64,000 nucleotides of DNA from Ailanthus altissimus (taxonomy: Eukaryota; Streptophyta; Magnoliopsida; Sapindales; Simaroubaceae). Below the pieces are notes generated by a model. It did no database searches, was not told the DNA's origin, and worked only from the letters and a program-made list of their open reading frames with translations. Shown here one piece after another: positions 1-12,716 of this stretch. The translations under genes were made by a program, and so were the position numbers. The stretch spans positions 6,959,001 to 7,023,000 of the forward strand of contig OX327697.1 of NCBI GenBank assembly GCA_946807835.1, written 5' to 3'. Position 1 is the stretch's first letter; every line of letters starts with the position of its first letter.

Positions 1-1140
1 ATACCAATACACTCCACGTGTTTCTCAAACACTATAAGAGTTTAGGCTTAGGGGGCTTCTTGGCTTAAGCAATCACCGTTAATTTGTAATATAGTGGGAT
101 AGGATCCACTGAGTTTAGAACTATTCAAAGCTCTGCAATTATCTTGAATATCCATAGTACGTCTCTTGCTGGCTTCTCAAGCTACAACACATTCTACCTC
201 CAAGGCAGAATTAGCTATGAACATTTATTAATACACATTTAACTAGTTCCGGTACTGATATAGAGAAACACATAACTAAATGTAGACTTTCTACCATTCA
301 GATCAGACGTAAGTCTGAATATGTGTGTCCCTTCTTTTGTAAGAAACTTTCTCCATATTTTATAAACTTATCCTCTATACTTCTCAAGTATATTTCAGAT
401 ATGTTTCACAACCATTTAATTGTCGTGATCTGGATTAAATAGATACCAGTTTGTAACACTTACAACCATCTAAATCCAGATATCGTACATGAGACTGTAT
501 GCATTAATCTATTTCTAGCTAATGCATCTGAGACGTTAGACACTCTAACTCTTTCATCTTCTTCTCGAGGACACTTCCTCTAAGAAAGATGATTGCCATG
601 TCTAAAAGGGACTTTAACTGTCTCACAGTCAATCAAGTTGTACCTTTTCATGGACTTAGTCTATGTACGAAGATTGAGAGAGTCTTATTAGCTCCTTAGC
701 TATATCACCATAAAGCTTTATACCTAGTATACAGGAAGTCTCTCTCAAATCTTTTATGAAGAAGTTCTTTACACAGATAACACTTATCTGATTTACTTGC
801 CATACTCTAATCATCGTTTTCAATATTGAGTATATATTTTCCACTTTAGAGAACTAAAAAGATAATTATACTCCCACTGCCCTTTCTGAACACACGCTTC
901 CTCTTTATTCTTGATAAAACCAGACTTTCTAATTTCATCATATAAACAAAGATTCCAGCTTCGGGAAAAACTACTTAAGTCCATAAATGGACTTCCTTAG
1001 TTTGCACATTATATTAGAAGTTAGGCTTGGATGCAAAAACATCATGTTATTCTCTGCATATCTCTTACTCGAGATATACTTCCCAGAACAGCTTATTTAC
1101 ATCCATTAGCCAGTCCCATAATCATAATATACAACAATAG

Positions 1141-1885
1141 CCAACAAAATCCAAATTGACTTTGGTATGGTTACTGATGAAAAAGGTTTCCTCATTTCTG
1201 ATCCTAGATCTCTGAGTATAACCTTTCAACATCAGTCAGGCTATGAAGGACTATTCCTTCAAATAGGGCCTATTTTGCTTCCTCTGCGTAAACTGATTTA
1301 CTGCTGATAGAAACAATTTCTACAGGAAGCACAACTAAGTCCTAGACTTAATTGTCATACTTAGAGTCAAATTCAAATTTTATGGTATCTTATCATCAAC
1401 AAAATTCAAATTGACTTTAGCATGGTTACTGATGAAAAAGGTTTCCTCATTATTGATCCTAGATCTCTGAGTGTAACCTTTCAACATCAGTCAGGCCATG
1501 AAGGACCATTCCTTCAGATAAGGCCCTCACTGCTTCCGCTGTGTAAACTGATTTACTGCTAATAGAAACAATTTCTACAGGAAGCACAACTAAATCCTAG
1601 ACTTAATTGTCATGCGTTGAGTCAAATTCAAATTTGATGGTATCTTGTCATCAACAAAATCTAAATTGACTTTAGCATAGTTACCGATGAAAAAGGTTTC
1701 CTCATTATTGATCCTAGATCTCTGAGTGTAACCTTTCAACATCAATCAAGCCATGAAGGACCATTCCTTCAGATAGGGCCCACGCTGCTTCCGCTGCGTA
1801 AACTGATTTACTGCTAATAGAAACAGTTTCTACAGGAAGCTCAACTAAGTCCTAGACTTAATTGTCATGCGTTGAGTCAATTTTT
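1141..1885 (-). repeat. Triple tandem duplication inside copia RT
   Basis: Three head-to-tail copies of a roughly 250-bp unit start near 1141, 1397 and 1653. Each contains the stretch 'gatgaaaaaggtttcctcat' or a close variant and 'gatcctagatctctgag'. In minus translation each covers the same N-terminal RT block, so part of the polymerase gene was locally triplicated. Confidence 0.85.
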
Positions 1886-3692
1886 AGAATTTTATGATAT
1901 GTTGTCATTTTCCCGAATCGATGTCAAACATCGTCTCTTTATAAGTTAAAGGATCATTTTCTTCAACTAAGAAAACATCAAGGGCACCTTCAAGTATCAA
2001 ACATACCTAAATGATGGCCTTGATATCCTTTTGGACCTACGAACTTAGTGTGTTAAAGGTATTTCACTCATTTGAAAATAAAATTCCATCGTTGGTTCAT
2101 CTATATTTAGATTGATTTCATCAAGTTCAATCTTTCTATAATCTCCACAATTCATGAGAAACTCTTTCTCTAGGAATGTGACATCATGAGAAACGAACAT
2201 ATTTCGTTCATCTGAATTATAGAATTGGTATCCCATTATACACTTGGGATACTAAATAAACCAATACTTGTACCGTTGGATACAAGTTTATTCTGTTGCA
2301 TAACTCTTATGAAAGCAGAATAACACCAAGTCTTAACATACTTAAGACTCGTTTCCTATTTAGTCTATATCTCATATAAAGTAGTAGGAATGATTATGGA
2401 ATTATTTAATAAGTGAGTAGCAGATGCTAAAGTATAACCTCATAGATATTTTAGAAGATCAACGATTCTCAATATCAATCAGACTGTATATAATATAGTC
2501 TGATTCCTCATTTCCTAAACATCTTTATGTTGAGGAGCATCTGGAGGACTATACTGAGAGAGAATCATATTCTGTTTAAATAATTTGTGAATTTATTGAT
2601 TATGTATAAATTACTTCGATCTAATCGAAAGTACTCAATATACATAAGGGTTTGTTTCTTTACTTTCATTGTTAGAACATTTTGAACACTTCGAAATTAT
2701 TCTGACTTGCGTTTCATAGAAACACATGTCTATATAGCGACAATCACTATAAAGACAATGAAGTATCGAAATCATTTATAACAGTAAGATTTATTGGACT
2801 AAATACATCTATATGTACCAGATCTAATAAACCAGTGGTTTGGCGTCTTACACCTACATAAAGATTCGGCCATATTCTCTTGAATTCATAATTCATAAAC
2901 TAGTCAATGTACTATAGTCAGATCAAATATCTGACCATCCTTAACCAGCTAGGATAGTCGTCTCACGACTACATGACCTAATCTTATATATACCACTATT
3001 CATTATTATTTAAGTTGCTGAAATACTATTTATTCTGTTCACCTCTACACTTATAACATTTCCTGTTGTATATAAGATATAACGGCCATTCATTAACTGA
3101 CATTCAGTTAGTAAATCATTATCTTTATCACAAGGAACTATTTCTAATATTTTTATGATAACCCTCTCTGTCAATTACAGGGAGTGATATGATTTACCTA
3201 ATATTGTTTAGCTCAAAATAGCAATTATACAACTTTAATGTTACCATAAATAAGAAGTAACTTTGAAATCTTAACAGCTACCACGTATAGGAAATCTCCA
3301 TTACCTATGTGAAGCTGAACTTCTCATTTCTTAGTAATCAAGCATTTCTCAAATCATGTAACATTTTACAGATATGAGAATAACAAGCGGTATCTCATAC
3401 CTTTGCTAAGTTAACATCAAATGCTAATGAAATGTTAACGTTTGGTGAAAAAGATATCTAATGAGTCAATCTTTCTAAAGTCAAGGTGTGATGAATAGTA
3501 ACATTTACTATTTCAAACCTTATAACGGTGGAAACACTTTCCATTATGACTTTTCTCTATCTGTGGTTTAGTAATATCAAATATTACTGAATCTAGAACT
3601 ATTCTTAGATCCTTAAGCAAGTCTTAAAAAAATTTATTCAGTACCCTATAGTTATTGGTATTTGTTCAAGATTAGTAACGGATTGCTCGTGC

Positions 3693-3830
3693 TCATCTTA
3701 TCTCTATAAGACAAGTATCTTATCTCTATAATATAAACATTTTATCTCTATAAGACAAATATCTTATCTCTATAAGATAAACATTTTATCTCTATAAGAC
3801 AAATATCTTATCTCTATAAGACAAATTAGG
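3693..3830. repeat. Alternating 21-23 bp minisatellite
   Basis: About six copies of TTATCTCTATAAGACAAATA alternate with a variant ending in AAACATT, so the true period is a dimer of about 44 bp. It lies in the leader side of the copia A internal region. Confidence 0.85.
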
Positions 3831-4024
3831 AGATGCGTAGCAGAACATTTCTTATTGTTAATAAATTACGCTTTAGATCATGGGTATAACTGTTATACAT
3901 TTTTTAATCTAAAAACGCCCTCCCACTGCTTTACTTAATCCCTTTAATCTCTCAAACGGGATAAGATAGTATAATATTTTAAATTACACAGTGGGAAGTG
4001 GATCCCATTGGGGTTTTACTCCAG

Positions 4025-4318
4025 CCTCACGCTAAAGCAATATTGACCTTTATAAATCCAACAGGTAGACAGCTCTTGTCAATTGTATCTCATACAACTC
4101 TTACTGCTGATCCTAAATACACATTACCCTCACGCTAAAGCAATATTGGGTAACTGTATTTCAGATTAACTCGTCAATTCTCAAATATATGTTACTGACA
4201 CTATCCTCACGCTAAAGCAATATTGCATAATATGTTTGCATATATTTGATTCATCTCATGTTTTACCGGCATTAGACCAAGTCACACCGACCAAATCCCT
4301 CACGCTAAAGCAATATTG
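4025..4318. repeat. Four dispersed copies of one exact 21-bp motif
   Basis: A 21-bp motif (C followed by CTCACGCTAAAGCAATATTG) occurs identically at 4025-4045, 4128-4148, 4205-4225 and 4298-4318, with unrelated sequence between copies. The regular 77-103 bp spacing and perfect conservation inside an otherwise decayed element are unusual. Confidence 0.9.
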
Positions 4319-4670
4319 GGAAAGACCATAGTGACCCATCTCACACCGTATTGACAAGACGGACCATTTAAAATATTATCAAATAATATAATAAATTTCA
4401 ATCTAATTAAGAGAGATTTTAATAACAGGCTTTCATATTATATTCTCTCATCACATGAGAGGTTATTCTCAATCAATTATTCATTTCTGTACAAGCACAA
4501 CTAACCCCCACCAGTGGGGCCCCTATTGTGATTACAAAAATAAATAAATAAATAAAAATATTATTTTCTTGGTTTATCATGTAAACTAATAACCATTATT
4601 ATTACATCTCATAAACCCCCACATGCGTAAATTAAAAAGATTTTACTCTTTTGTTTTTTTTTTAGTGTAA

Positions 4671-4877
4671 GAACGCTGCGGCGCTGGTCTTATAGCGCTG
4701 CCGCGCTAGGGCTTCATAAGCCTCAGCGCTACGGCGCTGTCTTACCAGCGCTGGGGCGCCAGACACCCAGCGCCCCTGCGCTTATCCAGCGCTAGGGCGT
4801 CATACACCCAGCGCTCCAGCGTTCATATGAACGCTGCCGCGCTGGAACTTAGCGCTGCAGCGTTCCAGGTGCTGTTT
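4671..4877. repeat. GC-rich AGCGCT-type repeat block
   Basis: About 200 bp packed with AGCGCT, GGCGCT and GCGCTG words, such as 'agcgctgccgcgct', repeated in both orientations. It has a high GC content in very AT-rich surroundings, and many self-complementary words could form stem-loops. It sits between the primer-binding site and the coding part of copia A, that is, in the transcribed leader. Confidence 0.85.
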
Positions 4878-4992
4878 TTCACTGGTTTGCATTTTTAACA
4901 CTTAAAATGCATCCCAACAGCTCCGGAACTTGTCCTACAACTTAGCCAACACTTAGCTAACACTAAAAAACCACCCATAACAACACAAAATT

Positions 4993-5004
4993 GCTCTGAT
5001 ACCA
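4993..5004 (-). other. Primer-binding site of copia A (tRNA-iMet type)
   Basis: On the minus strand this reads TGGTATCAGAGC, the standard plant copia primer-binding site complementary to the initiator methionine tRNA 3' end. It lies two bases inside the LTR boundary at 5007 and fixes the element's orientation as minus. Confidence 0.9.
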
Positions 5005-5006
5005 AT

Positions 5007-7208
5007 TGTTGGGTTATATGGGGTATTTTTTAATTAAAACTTAAGGTGCTTGCATGTGGGTTGTGTTCATCATACAAACAATATACATATCTCATACATA
5101 CATGTGCACAGCGGAAGATTAAATATAATGAACACAGAAAATAACATTTGATTAAACTGAAATTCAAAATTGAGAAATATCACCAATGAAGCCTTTGGAT
5201 TAATTTTCTTTGAAGTCCACCATAAAATGAATCCTTGATCAATTCTAGCAATCAACAAGGGTGGGTTTGATTGTCTAGAATGGCAGCATCTTAATCCAGC
5301 ATATATGTTTAACTCTTAAACATTTTCAAAGTTAAACAATTTAACTTAATTAAATTTGTTTTTCCTTTTATTCAACTCTTGAATAAATAAAACAAATCTT
5401 GTTTTTAGTTATTACATTTAGTAACCATTTATCTAGTTTGTTTTTTTGTTCTAACACTTAAAACACAAAACAAACAATTTCAATTTCTCAAATTGAATTG
5501 GCTCCCAAAATGCAAAACCTAAAATCTAAAACCAATTTCAAAAATCAATGATTTTCAATTTCATTTCACTTTATATACTAATGTATAAATTCCAAACTAA
5601 TTTGAATTTCATTTGCATTTCATTTGGCTTAACCTAACCTTAGTTAACATTTAACCATAGTTAGATTACTTTAACTTAACCTTTAAGTTAATAAATATTT
5701 AATTAATTTAACCATAGTTAACTAACTTAACCATGGTTAAATTAACCTTTACTTAACCATTAAGTAAAGTTAACTAACTTAACCTTATGGTTAACCTTTA
5801 ACCTTAGCTAAGTTAAATCATTTATTTAACAATTAAACAAATAAATATTTATTTTAATTATTTAACAATTAAATAATCATAAAGTGAAATTATTTTTATA
5901 TCCTTACTAGGTTACCAAGTTAACCTAAAGTGGGTCCCACCATTTAACCATATACTTTAGTTAACATAACCTTAGTAATTGTTGAATTATACTGTATTGA
6001 ACAATTCAATACGGTACACTGCCCAAGTGCTCAAAGAGTACATTTCATATTGGGACTCTCTAGGTCTACACCCGATTTGTCAAATGAAACTATTCCATTA
6101 ATCCGTAATCGATGCCCCACGCACACGTTACGAATATTACAAATCAGCGTATCAGACCATACAAGTTGAGGTCATAACGTATACGTATAATCCTTCCATC
6201 ATCTATACCCTGGATGTGCGGGGATATAGATCAGCACCATCAAATCCCCATTTGCTCATCCAATAATCTTATCTCCAGATTCGTATCTCGATAAACAATA
6301 TACGCAAACATTTTTACCATATTGTTTAACCCTGTGGGAAACTCTTTTCCCGGGTTTATGCTTGTGGCCACAAGACTTTATGAAATACAATCTCGGAGCA
6401 TCGGATATACAACTTACCTACGTAAGCTGATGGATCCCGTATCTACGCACACCGGACTCCATAAGCATCGGACCATACCCAGCGACACATAGTGGTCAGA
6501 CCATGAAAGGTCTCTGACATATATAGAACCAAAGCATGATGGATCACTCACAAGACCACCGTGGCGCTCAGGTCAAAGGACCACGATTACTACTCAACTC
6601 GAGAGGACCTTCCTTTGACGGTTTCATAGGATATCTATTGGGGTCCTCATAAGTCTGTTCAGTATCCAGTCCTGACTGGATACCCGCATGTCTATACAAG
6701 CTCTAAGCTCATGGTCAGCTAAGAATAACCATCTGAACTAGTCAGATATAGACATACACTAATCTATATATTGTGAATACACCGATAGACCCGCATTGAT
6801 GATCATAGATCAGGAACATTATATTTGAGACATACTTACATAATGATATTTCTTAGCTCCTATTGCAACTCTTTGCAACTATATCATTACAAGTATACTC
6901 TCAGGTCTTTGTCCCATTATAGACAAAGTTCTAACTCTTTAGACCTCGCTGACTCTTATAAACTGATAACTATTAACAGTGCTAACTATTAGCATTTATA
7001 ACTCTCAGCTTTGATAACTATTAGTTCTTGTCTAAACTCCTTTAAACTAGATCTGAACTATTTCAGATCAAACAATGTCTGTAATGTTACAAGCATTTTA
7101 CCATATTAATATGATATTAACAATCTTTATTCGAAATGTTTATTGTATAAATATTAACAATTAATATTCATACAATATTGGAATGGCACGTGAGCACCAG
7201 CTCCAACA
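5007..7208 (-). repeat. Long terminal repeat of copia A (5' LTR), 2.2 kb
   Basis: The LTR is bounded by TGTTGG at 5007 and CCAACA at 7208, a six-base terminal inverted repeat, and abuts the primer-binding site. At 2202 bp it is long for a copia LTR. A diverged copy in the opposite orientation occurs at 48077-50387. The partner LTR of this element would be left of the window. No coding capacity is apparent. Confidence 0.85.
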
Positions 7209-7424
7209 CTTGGTTCTCACTGCATCTAACTCTAATAAAAAAATTAGAACACTAGAGAATGGTCCCTAAAATCATAACAAATTTGCAAATAGAAACACTT
7301 ATGGCAAGACACCAGCAAGATTTCTAACTCAACTAGAATATAGACCCGTGAAATTAATTTTTCCTCCACCACAAGCTACCTAACATTTTTGCCATCCCCA
7401 GCTATGGAGTATTATTTTGGTTAG

Positions 7425-8756
7425 TGATGTGTGCTATAATAGACTAGCGTAAGTGCACGCTATCTATCAAGTAATATAGGATTTTAAGTCCAGATATCGA
7501 TCCCATAGGGACTATGCGATCTAAATCTATAAATCAAGTACTAAAATTGTACCTACCTAACTTTTTTTTTTCCAAAAAATCACAATCTAAAATTTAATTT
7601 ATTAATCTAATTCTATCAATTAAACTAAACAAAAGCAAATGATAGAATTCACAAATAAAGAGAATCTAGAATTTTGACTCGTTCCCTAATATTTCATTTG
7701 GACTCATTAACCACTTAGTTAATCTCTTAATACTAATTGATTGGCTTAAACACTAATCTCATCATAAACCTCTGTCGATGGTCAAGTAACTATAGTACGC
7801 ATTCTAACAATCACCTATATGTCTATGGTAATCAAATTAGAATGTAATTCATTAAGATCAAGTCTAAATTATACCATACATGCCACCTAGGTGTATGTCT
7901 ATCTTATATCGAACTCATAGTTGTTACCCTATGATCATGCATTAAACTATCCTAGACTAAACACATGAATCCCTCTATCGAGTTCATCATGGTCCTTAAT
8001 CATTCAAAATATTGATCAGGTATAATGAAAGCATTAAAACACAAGATAGAATGTATCAAATTTATAAACTAAAAATTAACACAATTCAAATCCATACTAT
8101 GTTCACATAGTCTAACCCTAGATGAAAAATTTAGCTCATCACAAAACCAAAAGTATCCAACCAATTTATAAAAATCAACAAGAATATAATGATAAAGAAA
8201 GAGAGGAAAAACTAATCAAAGTGACTTCTTAATGTGCTTCTCGCTCAATCTTGACTTGAAGCTTGAATCTTAGTCTTGGTTCTTCAATCTTTGACTTTGA
8301 TTTTTGATTTTGTGTTGTGAATTCTTTCTCTAAGTTTTTGCCTCTTTTCTTCTACTCCCCCAATTAGAGTTTTTGTCTTTCTATTTATAGATTTATATCT
8401 TTAAATTACTGTTCACAAGTACTGTAGCAAAATAATGTTCACTCGATACTATTCCCTACCGTGGTGCTGAGTCATGGACATTGCAGCGTTGAGACACTAT
8501 TTTAGGCACGGCAGCGGTCATTGCTGGTAGCTGCGACGCTGGGTACTGTAGCATATCACTGTAGCATACTGTAGCCTTTACTGTAGCAATTTGATGCTTT
8601 TGGCTTATTTTCATTATAGTTTCGACTCTATTTGCTCCATTGACTTTAATCTACAAAAATAATAATAAAATACATCAAAAGCCAAATATTCTTAATTTCT
8701 ACGAACAAATATTAAGTTTAGAATATTGAAATATTAGACTTAATGAACCCTTATCA
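7425..8756 (-). repeat. Solo LTR (gypsy type) inserted in the chromovirus gag
   Basis: The terminal inverted repeat TGAT...ATCA bounds 1332 bp. In minus orientation the LTR ends with a 'gggatcgatatc...gtgcacttacgc' tract resembling the end of Athila/Tat-type LTRs. Several 'actgtagcat' repeats occur at 8540-8590. Chromovirus gag sequence continues on both sides. I see no clean target-site duplication (gttag against agtat), so it may be old. Confidence 0.7.
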
Positions 8757-8759
8757 AGT

Positions 8760-9520
8760 ATCTGGCATTAAAAATCCTGAACAAGTTCGTTTTGCTAAAC
8801 TTAAGTTAATTGGGATGCCAAAAAAATTTTGCAGTTCAATCAACAATAATTAGATGATTTTGGAAATGAGTCTATCTCTTTGTGAGAAGACACGAAGCTT
8901 ACATTAAATAAAATATATTTCCTAATCTACCATAGTGTCGCTAAGTACTTTATTCAATTTAACGAAAAGAATTAATGATACAGTGTGACATTTGTGAGGA
9001 TCCTCTAATAACTTTAAAGAGATTCATCAATAGGTTGAGGTCGGACATTAAAAAAAAGGTTGTTAACCACTCCCTACATAATTTTGAGGAGGCATATCAT
9101 AAAAACCTTGAAAAAAAGAAGTATCTTCAATTTCCTAACCCTAAGAGTAGTACCTCATAGGTTGTTAGCACCTACCCTATTCACCTTTCAACCTTAGATG
9201 GTACTATCACTAGCACTCAATCACTTATTTCTAGAGGACCTAAGTCTCTAGTTCTAATGTTAATAAACCTTAAGCAAATGTCCTTAGAGAAACCATATTT
9301 AATATGTCTAGCTCCCATCTTAAAAACTTCTAGATACAGTGGTTTTCACTATCACGCAAAGAGTTATAAAGCTTTTGGTATCTGCAATAAACCTTAATTA
9401 CAGATCAAAAGGTTTGATCTATAAGCTACACACTAAAGAAGAAGTTGGGGAGTTTGTTAATCTTATAAAGAGATGCCATGAGTTAGATGTAGATAATGAT
9501 CTTGAGCTTTACAAAGAGTA
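8760..9520 (+). pseudogene. Chromovirus gag fragment
   Basis: The open stretch at 8975-9160 reads CDICEDPLITLKRFINRLRS..., the C-terminal half of a plant gypsy gag domain in which a short cysteine-containing block precedes an arginine-rich segment. Upstream, 'KLVGMPKKFWQ'-like sequence continues the domain with stops. The zinc knuckle expected further on is not recognisable. The open stretch at 9339-9521 is probably also gag-derived. No functional product is expected. Confidence 0.6.
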
Positions 9521-9959
9521 ATGCACTATTAATTGTGGTAAGATGTATCTTGACCACCCTAGTTGATCTCAATGAATGAAAATGAAATAGGAAGGCAATG
9601 TTAATTCACCTTGATTCTTGGTTTTTGTCAAAAATTTTGTTCATTATAATGTATTACCTATAGATGTTTTCTATATTCCCTTAGGAAGATTGTGGCTTTA
9701 TGACCAAGACATTAGAATATTTGGGCAAAATAATACTATTGACTCATAGTAAGTTCCACCTTACAACCTACCAAACCTATTGCCTCAACCCGAAGTACCA
9801 CAGACCAAACTAACAAGGATAATCTAAAATAATACCTAAATTTCAAATCATATATATTGCATAATCTTTTAATCATAACTCCTAAGCATTTTGAAAATGA
9901 AAGTATGAGAAATAGGGTTGTGTATATTTTAGTACTAAAAGAGTGCTCTTCATATATCA

Positions 9960-11700
9960 TAACAAATGTTACCCACTTAAGGTTTTAAGGTTATTAAAAG
10001 AGTTTAATGATACAACACCTGAGGATTTACCTAATGAGTTGCCAACCATAAGAGATATTCAACATACCATTTATTGAGTCCTGGAATCCCAACTACTTAA
10101 CCTTCCACATTTTAGAATTAACCCTATAAAAGAAGTTGAATTGACTCGAGAAATAGACATTCTTTAAAATGAGGATTTCATTTGTCATAGTATTTGTCTG
10201 TGTGTAGTTCAAGTATTGCCTATACTCCTAATAAATATGGATCTTGAAAATGGATATAGACAGTTGAGCTATAAGACTTCCATCAAGTATTGATATTTTA
10301 CCCTAGGCTTGATGACATATTGGATGAAGTAGCAAGTTCTTAGTAGTTTTTCAAAAATGGATATTATCAAATTACGATTAGACCATAGGATGAATGGAAA
10401 ACTACTTTAAGGTCACCAAATGGCCTCTATAAATGACTAGTTATTCCTTTTGGATTATCTAATGCCTCTAATACTTGTATGAAGATAATGGCACATATGT
10501 TTCATCATTTTATACAAAAATTTCTTGCGGTGTATTTTTATGATATTCTCATCTAAAATAAAACCATGGAAGATTATTTGAATCATATTAACTAAGTTTT
10601 CCTTACCCTTAGAGCTAAGAATATGTATATCAACCTTAAAAAAAATGCTCCTTGCAACTATAGGTTCATTGTTTTAGGTTTTATTTTATCAGTACAAGGC
10701 GTTTTTATTGATCCCCATAAAGTTAGAGACATTACCAACTAGCTTATTTTTAGATCCTTAACTAAAATGTGTAGTTCTCATGGTTTAGCATAATTTTATA
10801 GAAGGTTCATTAGAATATTTATCAGTATTATCTTTTATTATCAATCGTATCAAAGGGGGTAAATTTCATTAAACTAAGGCAAGCACTAGAGTGCTTTATA
10901 AGATAAAGTTTAAGATGATTGAGGCACTTGTGTTAGGGTATCCTGATTTTACCAAAACTTTTGAGGTTGCATATGATGTATCTAAGATAGTAATATGAGA
11001 GGTTTTGAGTAAAAAATGCCATCTTATAGCTTTGTTCGGTGAGAAAATACGGCCAAACTAAAATATTCTACCTATGATAAAGAGTTTTATACAATTATTA
11101 GAGCTCTTCATCACTAGTAGTATTACCTATTGCCTAATGAGTTTGTCCTATACTTTAATCACCAAACCTTAAAGTATCTTCATTTCCAAAAATGATTCAA
11201 TGAGAGACATGTTGATTAGGTCGAATTTCTTCAATAATTCAGTTTCATGATTAGACATCATCCAAGGAAATCTAATAAGGTGTTAGATGCCCTTAGTCAA
11301 GAAGGCACTATCTTACAGACCTAATTTGAAAGTATCAAATTTAAGTATTCTACTTGTCCCAATTTTTGGATCCAAGACATTTTAGATGGTCATTGACAAG
11401 ACTATGAGGATTTTATTAGTCTAGATGGGTAACTTTTTACAAGATGGGTACCTTTTTACAAGTGATTCATAATTTACGAAATACATGCTGGAGGATTAGC
11501 TGGTCATTTAGGTGGAGACCATTGCTTTAGTTAAAGAAAGGTGTTAAGCTATCTTTAAAAAAGATGTAGCTAGGATTATATTTTAATGTCTCACCTATCA
11601 ATTATCTAAGGCTAAAATGCATAATATTAATATTTATATATACTCCTCTACCAACCCCTTGTACCTTTTAAAAGGACGTAAGTATGAACTTTGTCCTAAG
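9960..11700 (+). pseudogene. Chromovirus RT/RNase H relic
   Basis: Translation in shifting frames gives gypsy RT-like pieces, such as the 'SFWII..CL' block near 10440-10480 and the RNase H-like region near 10900-11300. There are stop codons every few dozen residues. The reading ends where the inverted-repeat insertion begins near 11755. Confidence 0.55.
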
Positions 11701-11754
11701 TTTGTCAAAAATAGCAGTTGGAAACAATTTTATTTTAAATGTATAGAAAGATTT

Positions 11755-12716
11755 TTGAAAATTGACATCTAAACCCCTAATATTTTATGAAAGGAGCATG
11801 CAAACCTCAGTGTTTTTAAAAATCCTTTTGAGACGTATGTCAAGTAACTGTTTTTGTTAATTTTAACTAGAGAAAGGGAAAAAATAAAAATTCAATTTAA
11901 ACTCAAATTTAAAGTTAGAGAAAAATCACCATTAACAAGGATTGAATCTTAGTCATTTACATGACAAGTAAGAGAACTCATCATTGTGGCACAGTAAATT
12001 TTATTAAAATAATGTCAAAATATAAAATATAAAAATGTGAAATGACAGAACTTTGCCACCACCCAGCGCTACCACCAATCACCATCCATCGTCAGCAGTC
12101 ATTACCGACCACCACCAACCACAGCCAATTATTGGTTAGCCGACCATTTATAAGTCTATCTTTTTCGTTTTTGTATATTTTTTATTATATCATTATTCTA
12201 ATAAAAAAATTTGTAGCATAGTGGTGAGTTCTCTTACTTATCATATAAGTAACTAGGGTTCAATTCCTATCAATAGCGTTTTTTATAAAAAAAATAATTA
12301 ACATATGGTCTAAAGGATAATATGTTAATAAATTTCAAACATATAAATAAAGAAAATACTACAATAGCCCTGGTGGTTAAAATGTGTAGCCCATAATCAA
12401 AAAGTCGGAGGTTCAAGCTCTTTCTTTAGTATTTAATTGAATTTTGAATTTTTTTCAATTAAAACAGGGACATAATCATAATTTCATCATTTTTTCCCTT
12501 TCTTTGTTAAAATAAATGGACAATGTTACCTATAGAGGTTAAAGTTTTTCAATCAAAATTGGAGCGTAATCGTACTTTCACTAGTTTTATCTTTTTTTCA
12601 TTAAAACAGATAGAAACTGTTACCTAACAAGGGTCTCAATAAAATCTTTAAAAAAAACATATTTTTTTTCTAAAATTTTAAAGATCCAAATATCTTTTAC
12701 CTTACAATTTTCAAGA
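11755..12716. mobile_element. Non-autonomous inverted-repeat element with tRNA-like boxes
   Basis: The ends read TTTGAAAATTG... and ...CAATTTTCAA. The arms match inversely over several hundred bases, including AAAGGGAAAAAAT on the left against its complement on the right. Two inner segments, 11940-12005 (minus) and 12205-12268 (plus), form an inverted pair with sequence like Pol III boxes: TAGCATAGTGGTGAG (box A-like) and GGTTCAATTCC (box B-like). A third such unit is at 12370-12430. The element splits the chromovirus between RNase H and integrase. It could be a SINE pair or a foldback/MULE-type element; termini are approximate. Confidence 0.55.

Larger units (their letters stand above)
1..5006 (-). 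pseudogene. Decayed copia polyprotein region (long-LTR copia A)
   Basis: This is the internal region of a minus-strand Ty1/copia element running off the left edge. On the minus strand, 2236-2045 reads as the integrase-to-RT linker (GYQFYN...FVSHDVTFLEKEFL). The segment near 2010-1900 continues into the RT start, a KGYTQR-like RT motif recurs three times at about 1140-1885, and 1-300 resembles the RNase H end. A zinc-knuckle-like CYKC remnant lies near 3060-3040. Stops and frameshifts are everywhere, so nothing is translatable. Only about 2.8 kb separates the linker from the LTR, too little for gag, protease and integrase, so the 5' coding part is shortened. The assignment rests on recognising copia pol motifs by eye. 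Confidence 0.75.

Noticed and set aside
3693..3830. CRISPR-like array
   Set aside because: The repeats are contiguous minisatellite units without unique spacers, in plant DNA.
4025..4318. Four evenly spaced identical 21-mers as a CRISPR array
   Set aside because: There are only four copies, spacers are far too long and unequal, and the site lies in a plant retroelement leader.
12205..12268. Functional tRNA gene
   Set aside because: Box-like motifs are present but no acceptor stem or anticodon arm can be drawn; SINE-like origin fits better.
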